This document shows positions 44,512 through 52,585 of a DNA stretch of 64,000 bases, piece after piece (position 1 is the stretch's first letter; each line of letters starts with the position of its first letter). A program made the translations under genes and the position numbers. The notes under the pieces are model-generated. The model was not told the DNA's origin, made no database searches, and saw only the letters and a list, made by a program, of their open reading frames with translations. The DNA comes from Sipunculus nudus. Lineage: Eukaryota; Annelida; Sipuncula; Golfingiida; Sipunculidae. The stretch spans positions 88,729,556 to 88,793,555 of the forward strand of contig CM049310.1 in the NCBI GenBank assembly GCA_026874595.1, given 5' to 3'.

Positions 44512-46682
44512 TTCTTGGTTGTTGAATGAGAAAATCGAAAAATTTAATTTTTTATCCTCCGTGTAAATTGAGGCAGGCAGTGGCAATCATAACAAGTGAC
44601 CCATTTGTCATGACGCTCAGCCTACTAACATGTTGACAATGTGTCCTTGAATAGGGATCTAATTAAGATAATTTAGGCGGCATCATCATTCATGAAAATT
44701 AGGTTAAGTTCATTACGACGCATAAACACACCAAATTTTATGACAATCCATTCACCGTTTCCTGAGTAATCTTGCAATTTGTTTGTATTTTGCATTATTT
44801 CTTGGTTGCTCAAATATGGAACTCCCAGGATATCAAGTTACAAGATTCTTGCTCAAGATATAACGATTTGTGCTTTGTTAACTGATGACTACATCTTTAG
44901 AGTCCTCAATTAAAGAGAAAAAAATTGTGTATAAAATCGAAAAAATCCAGATGGTGCCACCAGTGTGCTGGAGTTGATGAAACACTTCCTGATCAATTTG
45001 CATGCAAGATTCATGGTGACCAATGCTTTAGTTGTTCATATACTTGAGCTTTTGTATCAAATTTTCAATTATTCTGGGGGTACTTCGGAGCCCAATAACT
45101 GAAAGAATATGGGTAACAGAGACCTTATTTCAGATTTCCATGGATATTTTGCATGGACCTCTCTGGATGTCAAGTAAGAAGAACCGAAGTCCAGCGGTTA
45201 CGATTTGTGCCCTGTTAACGGACAGACGGCCGGCACACCGGACTACCGGACGGACAACGGACAAAGAGTGATTGCTAAAGCTCGGATGAGATACAGTCAG
45301 CTAGGCTTAAATGGGGAAACATCTGTCAAGATTGTGTTCAGATGATAATCCTAGCAGGGGTATTTTGAATTCTCTGCAGCTTCGTTTTTGTGTCTCAGAA
45401 TCAATTAAAAGCTCGAAGCTCTCAAGAATCCTAAAAGTCCATCCCATTGTTTTAAAATAAATCTATAGCCTTCTATTGAATTCTAATCGGTTATTAACCT
45501 GTGAATAGATTAATTTCGATTGTTACTTTTTTTGCATGTACCTTTCCTAATCTTCTGTGAGCTCTCAAATTGACGTAGCAGTATGCGATGTCAAAGCACT
45601 TTATCTCGTATGAGTCCTAATTCTACTCTAAATGTTTGCTGGTTGACCACTCCACTCACAGAGAAACATATATTGCGGTGACAAACAGAGTGAGAGCTAT
45701 AGTTTTCCTTTATTTGTATAATTTACTAACATCCCTTTTGGTAAAACTGCTTTTTTATTTTTCAAAAAGTCTGCAATTTGCTACTTTGAATTTAATCGAA
45801 AATTTAATCAAAGGCAAAGAATCTTATGGCCCGCACTATTCACAGGCATACTGTACATGTCTATACCTGTAGATGACATGTAGGCTCCCTGGAATCTAAC
45901 GCTGATATCTACTGAGAGTTGTTATAACTTTTAATGTTTTAATATTTTAGTGCAAGTTCTTATATCTTTTTCAAATCAGGGCTAAAAATTTGTTTTTACT
46001 TATTTTCTCTGACATTTAACAGAATACCTTTGTTGTAGGATTTAATAATTCGTATTTTTCAAAGCGACTTACTTTTGAGGCATCTGGTGACGATGGTGAC
46101 TTCTTATTGGGCCAAACAGAGTAGGTACTTGATATCCATGCTGAGTAATAATAATTAAAATAAAAATATTAACGTAAAATATGCTGTAAAGCACTATAGT
46201 TAAGCTATTAAGCGAGTTAATTCATCTCGCTAGAAGGTCAGGGAATGGCCGGGTTGTTGACACATATTCTTTTGTACAAGGATAAGTTAAATTACTGTTC
46301 CCTGTTTTGTACTCCGTCTTTCTTATATCTCTGACAAAATTATAACATTTTATAGGGATAACATGAATTCTAAGGATTAGCATACATAATCATTAGTGAT
46401 CGATCATGCAAAAATGCAATCGATTTTTTTTATAATGGAAGAAAACGAAAGAAACTATTATTCACACACAATACTGTTATAATTTTGATACTGAATCATC
46501 TAGAAAAATTTAAACAAGTGCAGTAAAACTTGAAATCGTTCTACAAATAATGATAGAAAAAGAGCACAATAACAAATCCTAATATGATGGATAGAACGGA
46601 TGCATTTGTACTTACATAGGATTATGTAAATCAAAATAACTGCAAAATAAAGTCCAATGATCTTCTGTCTTCTGGAGATCAT
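29247..46682 (-). CDS. Carbohydrate sulfotransferase (CHST-like), four coding exons
   Basis: Golgi type II membrane enzyme predicted to move sulfate from PAPS to a sugar hydroxyl on glycans or proteoglycans. The exact acceptor cannot be read. Exons: 46682-46616, 46140-46073, 39805-39585, 30195-29247, total 1,305 nt, 434 residues plus stop. Phases 1, 0 and 2 at the three junctions join without a break, and all introns are GT..AG. Domains: cytosolic MISRRQK, membrane anchor about 8-25, Ser/Pro-rich stem about 26-50, 5'-PAPS loop YQRSGSSVLG (65-74), FEPIDG (from 87), N-glycosylation sequon NGT (115-117), 3'-phosphate motif RHPLGISASR (297-306, where RDPRA..SR is usual), then YEHFA and a short basic tail. 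Length fits the CHST1/3/5 group. Intron 3 (39584-30196) and intron 2 (46072-39806) are packed with repeats. Neither the promoter nor the poly(A) site is certain. Confidence 0.85.
29250..29300 (-). other. C-terminal tail of the sulfotransferase
   Basis: Encodes RQCGRILKDFDKIIPWRDSWE-type ending (last 16 residues KDFDKIIPWRDSWE plus context). The form 'C..L..FGY' or similar short tails after the acceptor-binding region is usual in the family, so the reading frame is complete. Confidence 0.5.
30226..30480. repeat. (TAA)n / (TAAT)n microsatellite in intron 3
   Basis: About 45 bp of pure ATA repeats, then mixed ATAATT/TTATAA tracts. It sits immediately upstream of the exon 4 acceptor (on the - strand), replacing the usual pyrimidine tract by TTA repeats. 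Confidence 0.95.
30481..31100. other. Intronic non-coding DNA
   Basis: No gene. A - strand ORF at 30942-30691 has no recognisable motif. Confidence 0.5.
31101..31188. mobile_element. Short pogo/Tigger-like MITE
   Basis: CAGTAAGACCACGAAATTACGAC at the left is mirrored, with small gaps, by CAGTATAAGACCGAG at the right (- strand), and both outer flanks are TA (31099-31100, 31189-31190). CAGT starts and a TA duplication are typical of pogo/Tigger-type Tc1-mariner relatives. 88 bp, no coding. Confidence 0.65.
31189..32259. other. Intronic non-coding DNA
   Basis: No gene. Poly-G of about 13 at 31699-31711. AT-rich elsewhere. Confidence 0.5.
32260..33020 (-). pseudogene. LINE (CR1/Jockey-like) RT C-terminal fossil
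   Basis: On the - strand from about 32950: RAARIINLNY, then a line resembling 'NGLAPVYL' in a shifted frame (HKWFSPCVSV), then HHYSIRSTHKNNCILPKP, then SGNALWN-type FFAGNALWNALPLNIR and ERFKKILRSHFI (32515-32730). These are the standard order at the end of CR1/Jockey ORF2. Several frameshifts; only the last part of the ORF survives. It sits in intron 3 of the sulfotransferase in the same orientation. Confidence 0.8.
33021..34320. other. Intronic non-coding DNA
   Basis: No gene. Poly-G of about 20 at 33541-33560. ORFs spanning it are homopolymer artefacts. Confidence 0.5.
34334..34600 (+). other. Unassigned ORF, Cys-rich with a hydrophobic start
   Basis: An 89-codon open frame (88 residues and a stop) beginning at a GTG. 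Residues 7-20 (IISIFLVMGLVKVS) are signal-peptide-like and are followed by seven Cys: NCEVESDVMSC, RFCREFNC, VLCKLRHL, KTCPLSWPC. It would need an upstream exon for an ATG. It lies inside an intron of the sulfotransferase on the opposite strand, and an ORF of similar length overlaps on the - strand. It may be chance; no family is recognised. Confidence 0.2.
34601..35162. other. Intronic non-coding DNA
   Basis: No gene or clear repeat recognised. Confidence 0.5.
35163..35400 (+). repeat. Mosaic repeat M, head block 1: hairpin, (GTCT)n, half-site cluster
   Basis: Perfect 9-bp stem TGCTTGCCG/CGGCAAGCA at 35176-35206, then (GTCTGTTT)n, then GCCACAATCACCTTGAAACT, then a run of four AGGTCA half-sites at 35354-35378. 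The same order recurs at 37234-37450, and a headless copy is at 37660-37785. Confidence 0.85.
35354..35378 (+). promoter_or_regulatory. Four AGGTCA half-sites (DR1 plus two DR0)
   Basis: AGGTCA at 35354, 35361, 35367 and 35373. The first pair has a 1-bp spacer (DR1, the element bound by HNF4, RXR and COUP-TF type receptors), the others none. Sequence match only. Confidence 0.45.
35644..35662 (+). promoter_or_regulatory. CTCF-like motif 1
   Basis: TGGCCGCCAGGGGGCGTTG, close to the bilaterian CTCF core CC(A/G)C(C/T)AG(G/A)GGGCGC. Confidence 0.5.
36101..36118 (+). promoter_or_regulatory. CTCF-like motif 2
   Basis: AGCCACCAGGGGGCGTGG, near-perfect core CCACCAGGGGGCG. Confidence 0.5.
36390..37225 (+). 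repeat. 148-bp tandem array inside mosaic repeat M
   Basis: The word CGACTTTTACAGCTA or a close variant falls at 36471, 36619, 36768, 36916, 37064 and 37213, a period of 148-149 bp. Most units carry a CTCGTCAAACGAG palindrome and GAGATTTCACGGAAATGC. Near-mononucleosomal spacing. Confidence 0.9.
37226..37480 (+). repeat. Mosaic repeat M, head block 2
   Basis: Perfect 11-bp stem TGCTTGCCGAA/TTCGGCAAGCA (37234-37244 and 37254-37264, 9-nt loop), (GTCT)n at about 37283-37318, then the GCCACAATCACCTTGAAACT block and AGGTTAAAGGTCAAGGTCA at about 37425-37443. Confidence 0.85.
37481..38159 (+). repeat. Mosaic repeat M, further units
   Basis: A third CACAATCACCTTGAAACTTT block at about 37683-37702 and half-site run AGGTCAAAGGTCAAGGTCG from 37758. 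No hairpin precedes this one. Confidence 0.7.
38208..38227 (+). promoter_or_regulatory. CTCF-like motif 3
   Basis: GGGCCGCTAGGGGGCGCTGG; core CCGCTAGGGGGCGCT. Confidence 0.5.
38535..38554 (+). promoter_or_regulatory. CTCF-like motif 4
   Basis: TGGCCGCTAGGGGGCGCTGA; core identical to motif 3. Confidence 0.5.
38866..38885 (+). promoter_or_regulatory. CTCF-like motif 5 (weaker)
   Basis: TGGCCACTAGTGGGCGCTGC; one G of the central run is T. Confidence 0.4.
39197..39216 (+). promoter_or_regulatory. CTCF-like motif 6 (weaker)
   Basis: TGTCCGCTAGAGGGCGCTAC; A in the central G run, still within the usual CTCF variation. Confidence 0.4.
39585..39805 (-). CDS. Sulfotransferase exon 3 (5'-PAPS loop)
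   Basis: Acceptor TTGCTTATTTAG ends at 39806, donor CAG|GTCAGT begins at 39584. 221 nt: phase 0 start and two extra bases at the end. It reads TFIKPLHSDNDTRY, then VIIVAYQRSGSSVLG with the P-loop-like 5'-PAPS motif, SYPEAFYWFEPIDG, and the NGTY sequon at the exon end. PEAFYWFEP is highly typical of carbohydrate sulfotransferases. Confidence 0.9.
39806..40172. other. Intron 2, non-coding
   Basis: Poly-G at about 39990-40001 and a short (TA)n before the MITE. No gene. Confidence 0.5.
40173..40328. mobile_element. Pogo/Tigger-like MITE within (TA)n
   Basis: AGTGAAACCTCGTTGTGTCG (40173-40192) mirrors 40308-40328, which reads AGTGAAACTTGTTGTGTCGA on the - strand. The GAAACCTCGTT..TCGAA style is typical of Tigger-type termini. 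156 bp, bracketed by TA runs (40157-40172 and 40330-40406). No ORF. Confidence 0.75.
40330..40406. repeat. (TA)n microsatellite
   Basis: About 75 bp of alternating TA directly right of the MITE. Confidence 0.95.
40407..41429. other. Intron 2, non-coding
   Basis: A further (TA)n at about 40830-40882. The ORF at 40577-40816 (+) and its antisense counterparts have no known motif; 40990-41172 (-) likewise. Confidence 0.5.
41430..42330 (-). pseudogene. Reverse-transcriptase fossil with YRDD box (Penelope-like or unassigned class)
   Basis: On the - strand, from about 42240: DVIEWFK, IYDKGNTTFIGV, then VCEFYSSITQRLLKKA (motif A region, with Gly where the catalytic Asp is expected); later GLYRDDNLAACNLKPKT (about 41930-41880; YRDD is motif C), KICKICSQFGLKITSEANK, then after a frameshift FLDI..GEYKLYMKPNN and IHKHSN, then INKRLSTISSSADMFD and APPYQATLRKS near 41600. 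The order and the text after YRDD recall RT proteins common in cnidarian and mollusc genomes. I am not sure of the class. Dead: stops, frameshifts, lost Asp. Confidence 0.7.
42345..42400. repeat. (ATT)n microsatellite
   Basis: ATTATTATT with ACT interruptions. Confidence 0.85.
42401..43349. other. Intron 2, non-coding
   Basis: No supported gene. Two - strand ORFs (42944-42708, 43206-42976) of under 80 codons have no recognised motif. Confidence 0.45.
43350..43547. repeat. GGGTTC/GAACCC dispersed repeat
   Basis: CTCTAAGAAAACGGGTTTAA followed by repeated ACCCTTAAGGGTTTC, GGAACCCTAAG, AGGGTTCTTCATGGAACCC and GTGAACCC. The alternation of GGGTTC and GAACCC can fold back on itself many times, a style known for some MITE-like elements. 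Confidence 0.5.
43548..43613. repeat. (TA)n microsatellite
   Basis: About 65 bp of alternating TA, left border of the LTR. Confidence 0.95.
43614..44420 (-). mobile_element. Solo LTR, family L, copy 3
   Basis: Ends TGTTAC/GTAACA, 807 bp, flanked by ATAT on both sides (compatible with a 4-bp target duplication, though in TA repeats this is weak). TATA box TATAAATA on the - strand at 44131-44138. AATAAA near 43749-43754 (- strand). It lies in sulfotransferase intron 2, same orientation as the gene. Confidence 0.8.
44421..44508. repeat. (TA)n microsatellite
   Basis: About 88 bp of alternating TA at the right border of the LTR. Confidence 0.95.
44588..45307 (+). repeat. Dispersed repeat family A, copy 6
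   Basis: Starts with GTGACCCATTTGTCATGACG and GCTCAGCC, contains CAGATGGTGCCACCAGT, AAAGAATATGGGTAACAGAG and ACGATTTGTGCCCTG, and ends in the hairpin tail (45279-45307). Confidence 0.8.
45308..46072. other. Intron 2, non-coding
   Basis: AT-rich. The ORF at 45636-45872 (+) is antisense to the gene and has no motif. Confidence 0.5.
46073..46140 (-). CDS. Sulfotransferase exon 2 (stem region)
   Basis: 68 nt between acceptor TATTACTCAG (ends 46141) and donor AAAA|GTAAGT (begins 46072). In frame it reads WISSTYSVWPNKKSPSSPDA then SK; the first two bases complete a Ser codon with the last base of exon 1, and it ends at a codon boundary as exon 3 needs. Ser/Pro-rich, as expected for a Golgi stem. 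Found only by following phases, so less certain than exons 3 and 4. Confidence 0.7.
46616..46682 (-). CDS. Sulfotransferase exon 1 (cytosolic tail and signal anchor)
   Basis: ATG at 46682-46680 in an ACAATGA context. MISRRQK is followed by a 15-residue hydrophobic stretch IIGLYFAVILIYIIL, then donor CCTAT|GTAAGT at 46616/46615. The basic-then-hydrophobic start is the classic type II Golgi topology. The exon leaves one base (phase 1). Confidence 0.7.
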
Positions 46683-47962
46683 TGTCAGTTCACAAGATTG
46701 AAATCGTCAGGGTTTGAATTTACTCACTTTCTGACAAACAGGACACAGCATACATCCGGGTCTCTTCTTATCTTTTTCTGATTAATATGGCCAGGGCACG
46801 CTAACATAATGAAATTGCCCAGTCAGATACCTTCTATTCTATACGCGTGTAAAAAAGACGGTCCCTTCAATATTAAGGTCCTTCAGTATAAGAACTGTAG
46901 AGAGCGGAGAGTTCTCATAAAAATTTACAAGCAAAAGGTAATAAAACGATCAAGGAGTTGATAAACCTTGCGGCATGGATGGGCTAGAGTCAACACAGAA
47001 GTAGGGCAAAGTCTACGTACACCATGCAGGGTTTATCCATGGATCAAAGCGACCACATTTTTTAAGGTTCATGGACCTAAAAAAACATGGTAAATAATAA
47101 AAAAAAACCTGATGGATTATTAAACAAGGGACCCATGGGTCACGGCGTTCAGCTGAATGTGACAGAATATACATAATAATATCACCAATTGTTGTATGTA
47201 GGTCTGTAAGATTTCATTTTGACAGATGTAGTTTTTTTGTATTAATTATGTAGTTGAGCGGAATAGTAATATGGAAGTATCATAATTTCAAATATGTACA
47301 AGAATGTGCGTCTAAAATATTGCATTGGGAATGTAAATTCATACAGCAGTATATATGCAGCTAATTAATAAGGTCTACAATGTCATAAAAATCATGGGTT
47401 AAACTGTGGACACATTACGGGTGGGACAAAATGCCATACAATTTGCTGCATGTGGACAGAAATCTCCTTTCTAACACTCTAAAATGTAATGGATGTTACT
47501 GTCCTCATCATCTGTGTTATTCTTAAGTACTAACTGCATGATAAAACACACTTAATTTTTCTTCTATAACCAAAGACATAGCCATGTACAGATTTAGCAC
47601 AATTGGCCCATATATATAATAGTTTTTGAAAAGATAAAAGCAAAAGGCCCTGCTTACTCATGACAATCAAATATTAAATACATATTGCTGAACTAAAACT
47701 GTGCACTTTTATGGAGTGTTTCAACTTTGGCTTCAGGAGTCTCTCATGATTAGATATTTCTAGAAGTATCATTATCTCAGCTATGTGACAGTAAAATGTG
47801 CATAAGATAACCATGGGGATGAATTAACACCTGTCAATCATAGCATAAGAAAGAAAGTGGGGATTAACATCTACAATACAATTTTAATTTATTGATTCAA
47901 ATAATAAGCTGTGAACAAATCCATTTTCAAATGAGCATACACTATATCTGATAAGTATATAA
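46683..47962. other. Upstream region of the sulfotransferase, no gene
   Basis: Presumed 5' UTR/promoter side of the gene. No clear TATA near the ATG. At about 47127-47165 lies a family A head fragment (GGGACCCATGGGTCACGG..TTCAGCTGA). Confidence 0.45.
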
Positions 47963-48720
47963 AGTTACGGAACCTAATATCAACAGTTCACGTATGCGCG
48001 ATGAATATAAATTTTGTGATGGAGAAAAACAATCAGATTCTGTAACACTAGGCAGCGTGAAATGTCTAGGAGAATAAATAAACAAGTCAGTGTTTTTTTT
48101 AACAAATAACTATTATTTATTCCTAAAACAACCCTAACATTACAGTACACTAAATCAATACAATTACACAGTACAACAACAGTATAACAGCAAATCAATG
48201 TAATCACGTAGCCTAATGCACAAAAGGGACAGTACCTGGTTACCACCACTGTCACAGCGACAAGTCCTATAAAGCATATAATTCAGATGAACAGTTCACG
48301 CAAATCTTCTCAGAGAATAACAGTCCAATGTAAAGCTCTTGTAACAATCCCGAAAGTAAACTGAAGACCAAACAAGATTCGTCACAAATCCAGAAGAAAA
48401 TCTATAATTGCCGCACGGAATAGGTCCCACAAACTGACATACATGCTTCTGTGTCCGCTGGAATATTTTCTCACCTCTCTCTCCCTCTAAAAACACAGTC
48501 CCTATTTATAACCTTTCATCCGAAAACTCTAGAAAATTCCCTTTCACGAACAATGGAATTAATACACAGTACACACGCTACAGGAAACATCTCGAACAGA
48601 GAACGCCGTATCAGGGTTCACACGTGGGCCAGCCCGGCCCGGCAAGGCGATGCTGCCACGGCAACGAGCTACGCGTGCTACACGAACCAAATGCCAACAA
48701 CACATGCCAGCGCACCAACT
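47963..48720 (-). mobile_element. LTR, family L, copy 4 (truncated)
   Basis: Starts with GTTACGGAACC (the TG end is mutated to AG) and aligns with the other copies to about 48720, missing the last 60 bp or so. TATA box TATAAATA on the - strand at 48503-48510, AATAAA on the - strand near 48117-48122. About 1.3 kb upstream of sulfotransferase exon 1 and in the same orientation. Confidence 0.75.
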
Positions 48721-49000
48721 TTTGAACATTCTTAAATAAGATTTTGTGACCAACTAAACATATCAGGCTATAGCAGTTTGTGAATGTGAGATCTATACTA
48801 TTACCATGATCATTAGTTGGCTTTTTGATAAGCTGTTGACAGTTCAGCAGTTTACACTATCCAATTAAATCCATTGTTTTTAAATCTGTACAAACATAAT
48901 GTTCCCATCCCACATATGGAAGGACCTGATGGGGGGAGGGGGGGGGGATGAGATTTAAAATACATCTTTGTACCTCTGTATATATTTTTTTTATTTACCA
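48721..49000. other. Non-coding interval
   Basis: AT-rich with a G-rich tract at about 48931-48950. No gene. Confidence 0.5.
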
Positions 49001-49993
49001 GTAATAAATTTTATGCAGTTGCTAGAAGAATATTGCCAAAAACAAATACTCTGTGGCAAGGAGTGAGGAAAGTTACAACACCTTTGCATAAACATACAGG
49101 ATACAAAATTTAATCCAAAAGTGCTTACAAGTAAAAAAAAGTTTTATTCATAATGATTGAATATTTAAAAACAGACAGAGTTAATATATATGATACAATT
49201 ATACAGAAAAACGGTCAATCATTGGGGTTAAGAGTTTTATTCGAAAGAGTATGACATTGAAGAAAGCCAGTGGTCATTAATTTTCAGGTTAGCCAAACAA
49301 GCCACTAAAGACAAAAAACTTCAAGAATTGCAGTATAAAATACTGACTAGATCTCTAACAGTTAATGAATTGCTTTATAAGTGTGGCATAAAACAAGATG
49401 ATTTATGTTCTTTTTGCACAGACAACAAGGAGACAATAGAACATCTGATGTATCAGTGTAAAGTAAGTAAATCATTTTGGGAACAATAAGAGATGTGAAG
49501 ATAAACACTCGGTCCGAAACCTTTATTCAGTTGAGTGAAAAAACCGTAATAATAGGAAGTATTGATACAAATTATCTTGATGTGATCAATGTAATAATAT
49601 TATTAGGAAAGCAGAATTTATATTCTAATAGAATAGGTGGGAAAATTCCAGATTTGAATATTTTCATTTTAAAGGTACGAGCATATATTAAAATTGAACA
49701 ATACATATCACATAAAGAACAAAAGGAAGAAGATTTTTTGGAATTATGGGGACAATTCTTAACACTGTAAAACTAGGACATTTTGTATATGTTCTCTGTA
49801 AAATGTATATACGTATAGTCTCTCATGCACATTTTATTGCAATCTTATGATTCATATACAAATTAGTTGTTTTTTTGGTTGTTTTTATCTACTTAGCCTT
49901 TCCATATTTTTCATCGTATTATGGCAAATTATATGGTGATATCCTGTGTGGATAATGCATGTACGAATAGATTTATACAATAAAATATTGAAA
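49001..49993 (+). pseudogene. LINE 3' end: RT zinc-finger tail and poly(A)
   Basis: From about 49251: EYDIEESQWSLIFRLAKQ, then LQYKILTRSLTVNELLYKCG and IKQDDLCSFCTDNKETIEHL, then YQCKVSKSFWEQ and a stop at 49486-49488. This is the zf-RVT region (C-x2-C..H..C) at the end of L1/Tx1-like ORF2. The next frame continues from 49477 with LGKQNLYSNR and LKVRAYIKIEQYI to 49770, so one frameshift separates them. AATAAA at about 49980 and an A-rich end close it. Only the 3' part is present, as is usual for 5'-truncated LINEs. Confidence 0.85.
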
Positions 49994-51084
49994 AAAAGAC
50001 AGAGAGATAGAAAAAACAATGCAAATCACTTTAATTCCCATTCTACTGAGACAGAAAAATACTGAACGAATGTTTGCATTAGATCCTCAATTTTTTTATA
50101 CATCAAGTTCTTGTTAAGGGAAATTTTGGACAAAATTTATAAATTTAACGATACGTTTACAGTATATATCAATTATATTTGTAAATTCGATCAACTATTT
50201 TAAATTGCATCAACATTTATAGTTAATCTGCTCAGGCAACATCACATTATATACACAGATTTATTTATTTTTTCTTAAAATATATTTTCGAAATTTGCAA
50301 AACAATTAATATATGAAATAACACTTGATTCAGGAAAAGTTGTATACATTGGATCGGAAACAGCAATGCAATTATAGAATGACACTAATCGACATAACTG
50401 GTTGGGCAGGCGGTGGGGGGAGGGCAGGACAGCGTTGCCACATGTGATTCTACATTTGTAAAAGCAGTGTTGCATCACTAATACGTTTACCCAGACAAAG
50501 CTGTAGGGGTAATGGCTGGTAGCAGATATGGCTGGTCTGGAGGTTCAAATGTAAATACATTAGAGCCTCAGAAAAACTTTAATAACTAGAATAATTTTCA
50601 ATCTTTCACTTTCAAATTTCAGAATTTAACAGATTAAATCTATTTATATACGGACTGTGAAAGGTAAATCAAATGTTCTTAGAAGAAAAAAACGTGCCAT
50701 GGTCAAACTTGGGCAAAATTTAAGGTACCAATTTTATATTTTTGCCAATATTTAAAAAATGTTAACATATTTTGATCTAATTTTTGGAATACAATTAAAT
50801 TTTGATTAATTAAAGTTGTATTACTGAAAAAAAGTCCCAAGCTTTAACACTTTTTCTCCTAAATTACCAACATCTTTCCTGATTAATTACAAAGTCCATT
50901 ATGTTTAGGCCCAGAACTTTTTTAAATTATACAATACTTACAAGACTTAATTTCTGGCATGTACATAGGAACTATATAGAGAAATATTTATGGTAAATAT
51001 GAAGAAAACCAGAGAAGTTTTTTTTATATTAGGCAGTCCTGAAGTGTGAAAATATATTTTTAATGAAAAAAATGAGGTTTTTCC
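49994..51084. other. Non-coding interval
   Basis: AT-rich, no gene or clear repeat. A G-rich run lies at about 50408-50424. Confidence 0.5.
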
Positions 51085-51319
51085 TTAATATCTCGAGGGA
51101 ACGAATTCCTATTGACCCAATTTACGGCATGGCAGGAGATTTTGGGGGACATCTAATTGTATGCCGAATTTCAGATTCGTAGGTCCAATGGTGTCGAAAC
51201 GTGCCAGTCTTACGGACGGACATCCGGACGAACGGACGGGCATCCGGACGGATGGACGGACGGACGACGGACAATGGACCACGACTATAGCTCAGATGAC
51301 TTATAGTCAGCTGAGCTAA
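51085..51319 (+). repeat. Dispersed repeat family A relative (tail and hairpin)
   Basis: A different body (CCGAATTTCAGATTCGTAGG, GTCGAAACGTGCC) joins to the typical GGACGGACGACGGACAATGG tail and the hairpin (51289-51318). Confidence 0.7.
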
Positions 51320-51454
51320 AAATGGACTAAAATATTAAAACCATTTTAACTGTATTAAGAAATAAAGCCTTATTAATTGGTTAAACATTGATCCCCTGAC
51401 CAAGCCAAAACCTGAGGAACTTTAAATATCATAACCTAAATCCATTTCGGTTTT

Positions 51455-51662
51455 GGACTACGTAACAAGGCGGTAGAGACCGTGTCCTTGGGTGTGTAAT
51501 CAATTGCTGTAATCAAAACCATTGCTGAGTCATAACACCGAGAACTCCCCCAAAGTCCCATTTATTTGTGAGTGATACATGGCCGTGGGTCACAGCCTTC
51601 CCTTTAAGCCTGCACAGATTTAAACTCACGACCTCCTCGCTTTGAGTCCTGGGCTCTGATCA
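51455..51662 (-). mobile_element. tRNA-derived SINE, diverged copy
   Basis: On the - strand: GGTCGTGAGTTTAAATCTG (B box decayed from GTTCGAATC), then a body with CCACGGCCATGTATCACTCAC that aligns with 21300-21625. Confidence 0.6.
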
Positions 51663-52585
51663 CAGATTCCATACTTAACTAACTTTTAGCCAACAAAACA
51701 CATCTAACAAGTCCTTGTCACGGCACAATCATGATGAAATACTTCATGTGCTAATGATCCGTGAACCATTTTACATACAAGCTGCTAATCAACAGTTTCG
51801 TTTCTAGTAACCACTCTCACCATAGCCATCTGGCTGCCAAATCCATCTTACTTAAAGCATCATGTCATGAATTACCTCTTTTACTGTAGACAGTTACGTC
51901 TATAAAATGGTTTCCCGCCCCAGTTTAACATGGGACTTTCCTATCCTTTTACTCTCACCAGCTTCTTGTACTTTCTGTCTCTGTTCATGGCTTTATTGCT
52001 CACGCTAGACACCTTTCTCTTATTTAACTTGAATGTCTCTGCGACTGATACGAAATCGAATTGAGTCCAGCATAACCTGTTCATAAGTCTTAGCACACTT
52101 TACTACCTGGTTGAAAACAGCCCTTTTCCTTTTCTAGGCATTTCCTGCGACAAAAAAAAAGAGATAAACTGATCATACAGGTTCAAAATTCCAAGGCTTT
52201 TAAAGGTTGTCTCTGTCTTCATTAAATCTATCCATATGTCAAAGTGACCTTCAATTGTGATTGGTAAATTGCCTATCGTAGCCTCCGACTAACACTTTTC
52301 CTTTGAAATCCTTCTTGAACATAAACATAAGCACTATTTACTTTTTATATAACATTGAATTAGGTCTTTGCACTCAATGTCTGGTTTCTAGAGCTTTAAA
52401 AGACTTAAGAGAGCTCAAGAAAATTGTGCTTTGCTTTGATGACCATATCATAATTAAAGCAAGGCTATCAATACTTTTAATGAAATTTGTCAATTTGCTC
52501 ATAAAATTTAAGAAAAGAACCGAACTTTATTATGAACAGCTGGAGAAACTGGTTTCATTACAATAGCGTTTTTTTCTTCCCATTT
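51663..52585. other. Interval before the satellite, no gene supported
   Basis: AT-rich. A + strand ORF at 52303-52566 (87 codons from a TTG) is Leu/Lys-rich and matches nothing I know; it may be chance. Confidence 0.45.

Noticed and set aside
44224-44586. 120-codon ORF on the - strand
   Set aside because: Composed of (TA)n and LTR sequence.
43614-48720. A full LTR retrotransposon between the two - strand LTRs
   Set aside because: The 3.5 kb between them holds sulfotransferase exons 1-2 and family A repeats, not gag-pol.
52303-52566. 87-codon Leu/Lys-rich ORF
   Set aside because: Begins at a TTG, has no recognisable domain, and lies next to the satellite in AT-rich DNA.
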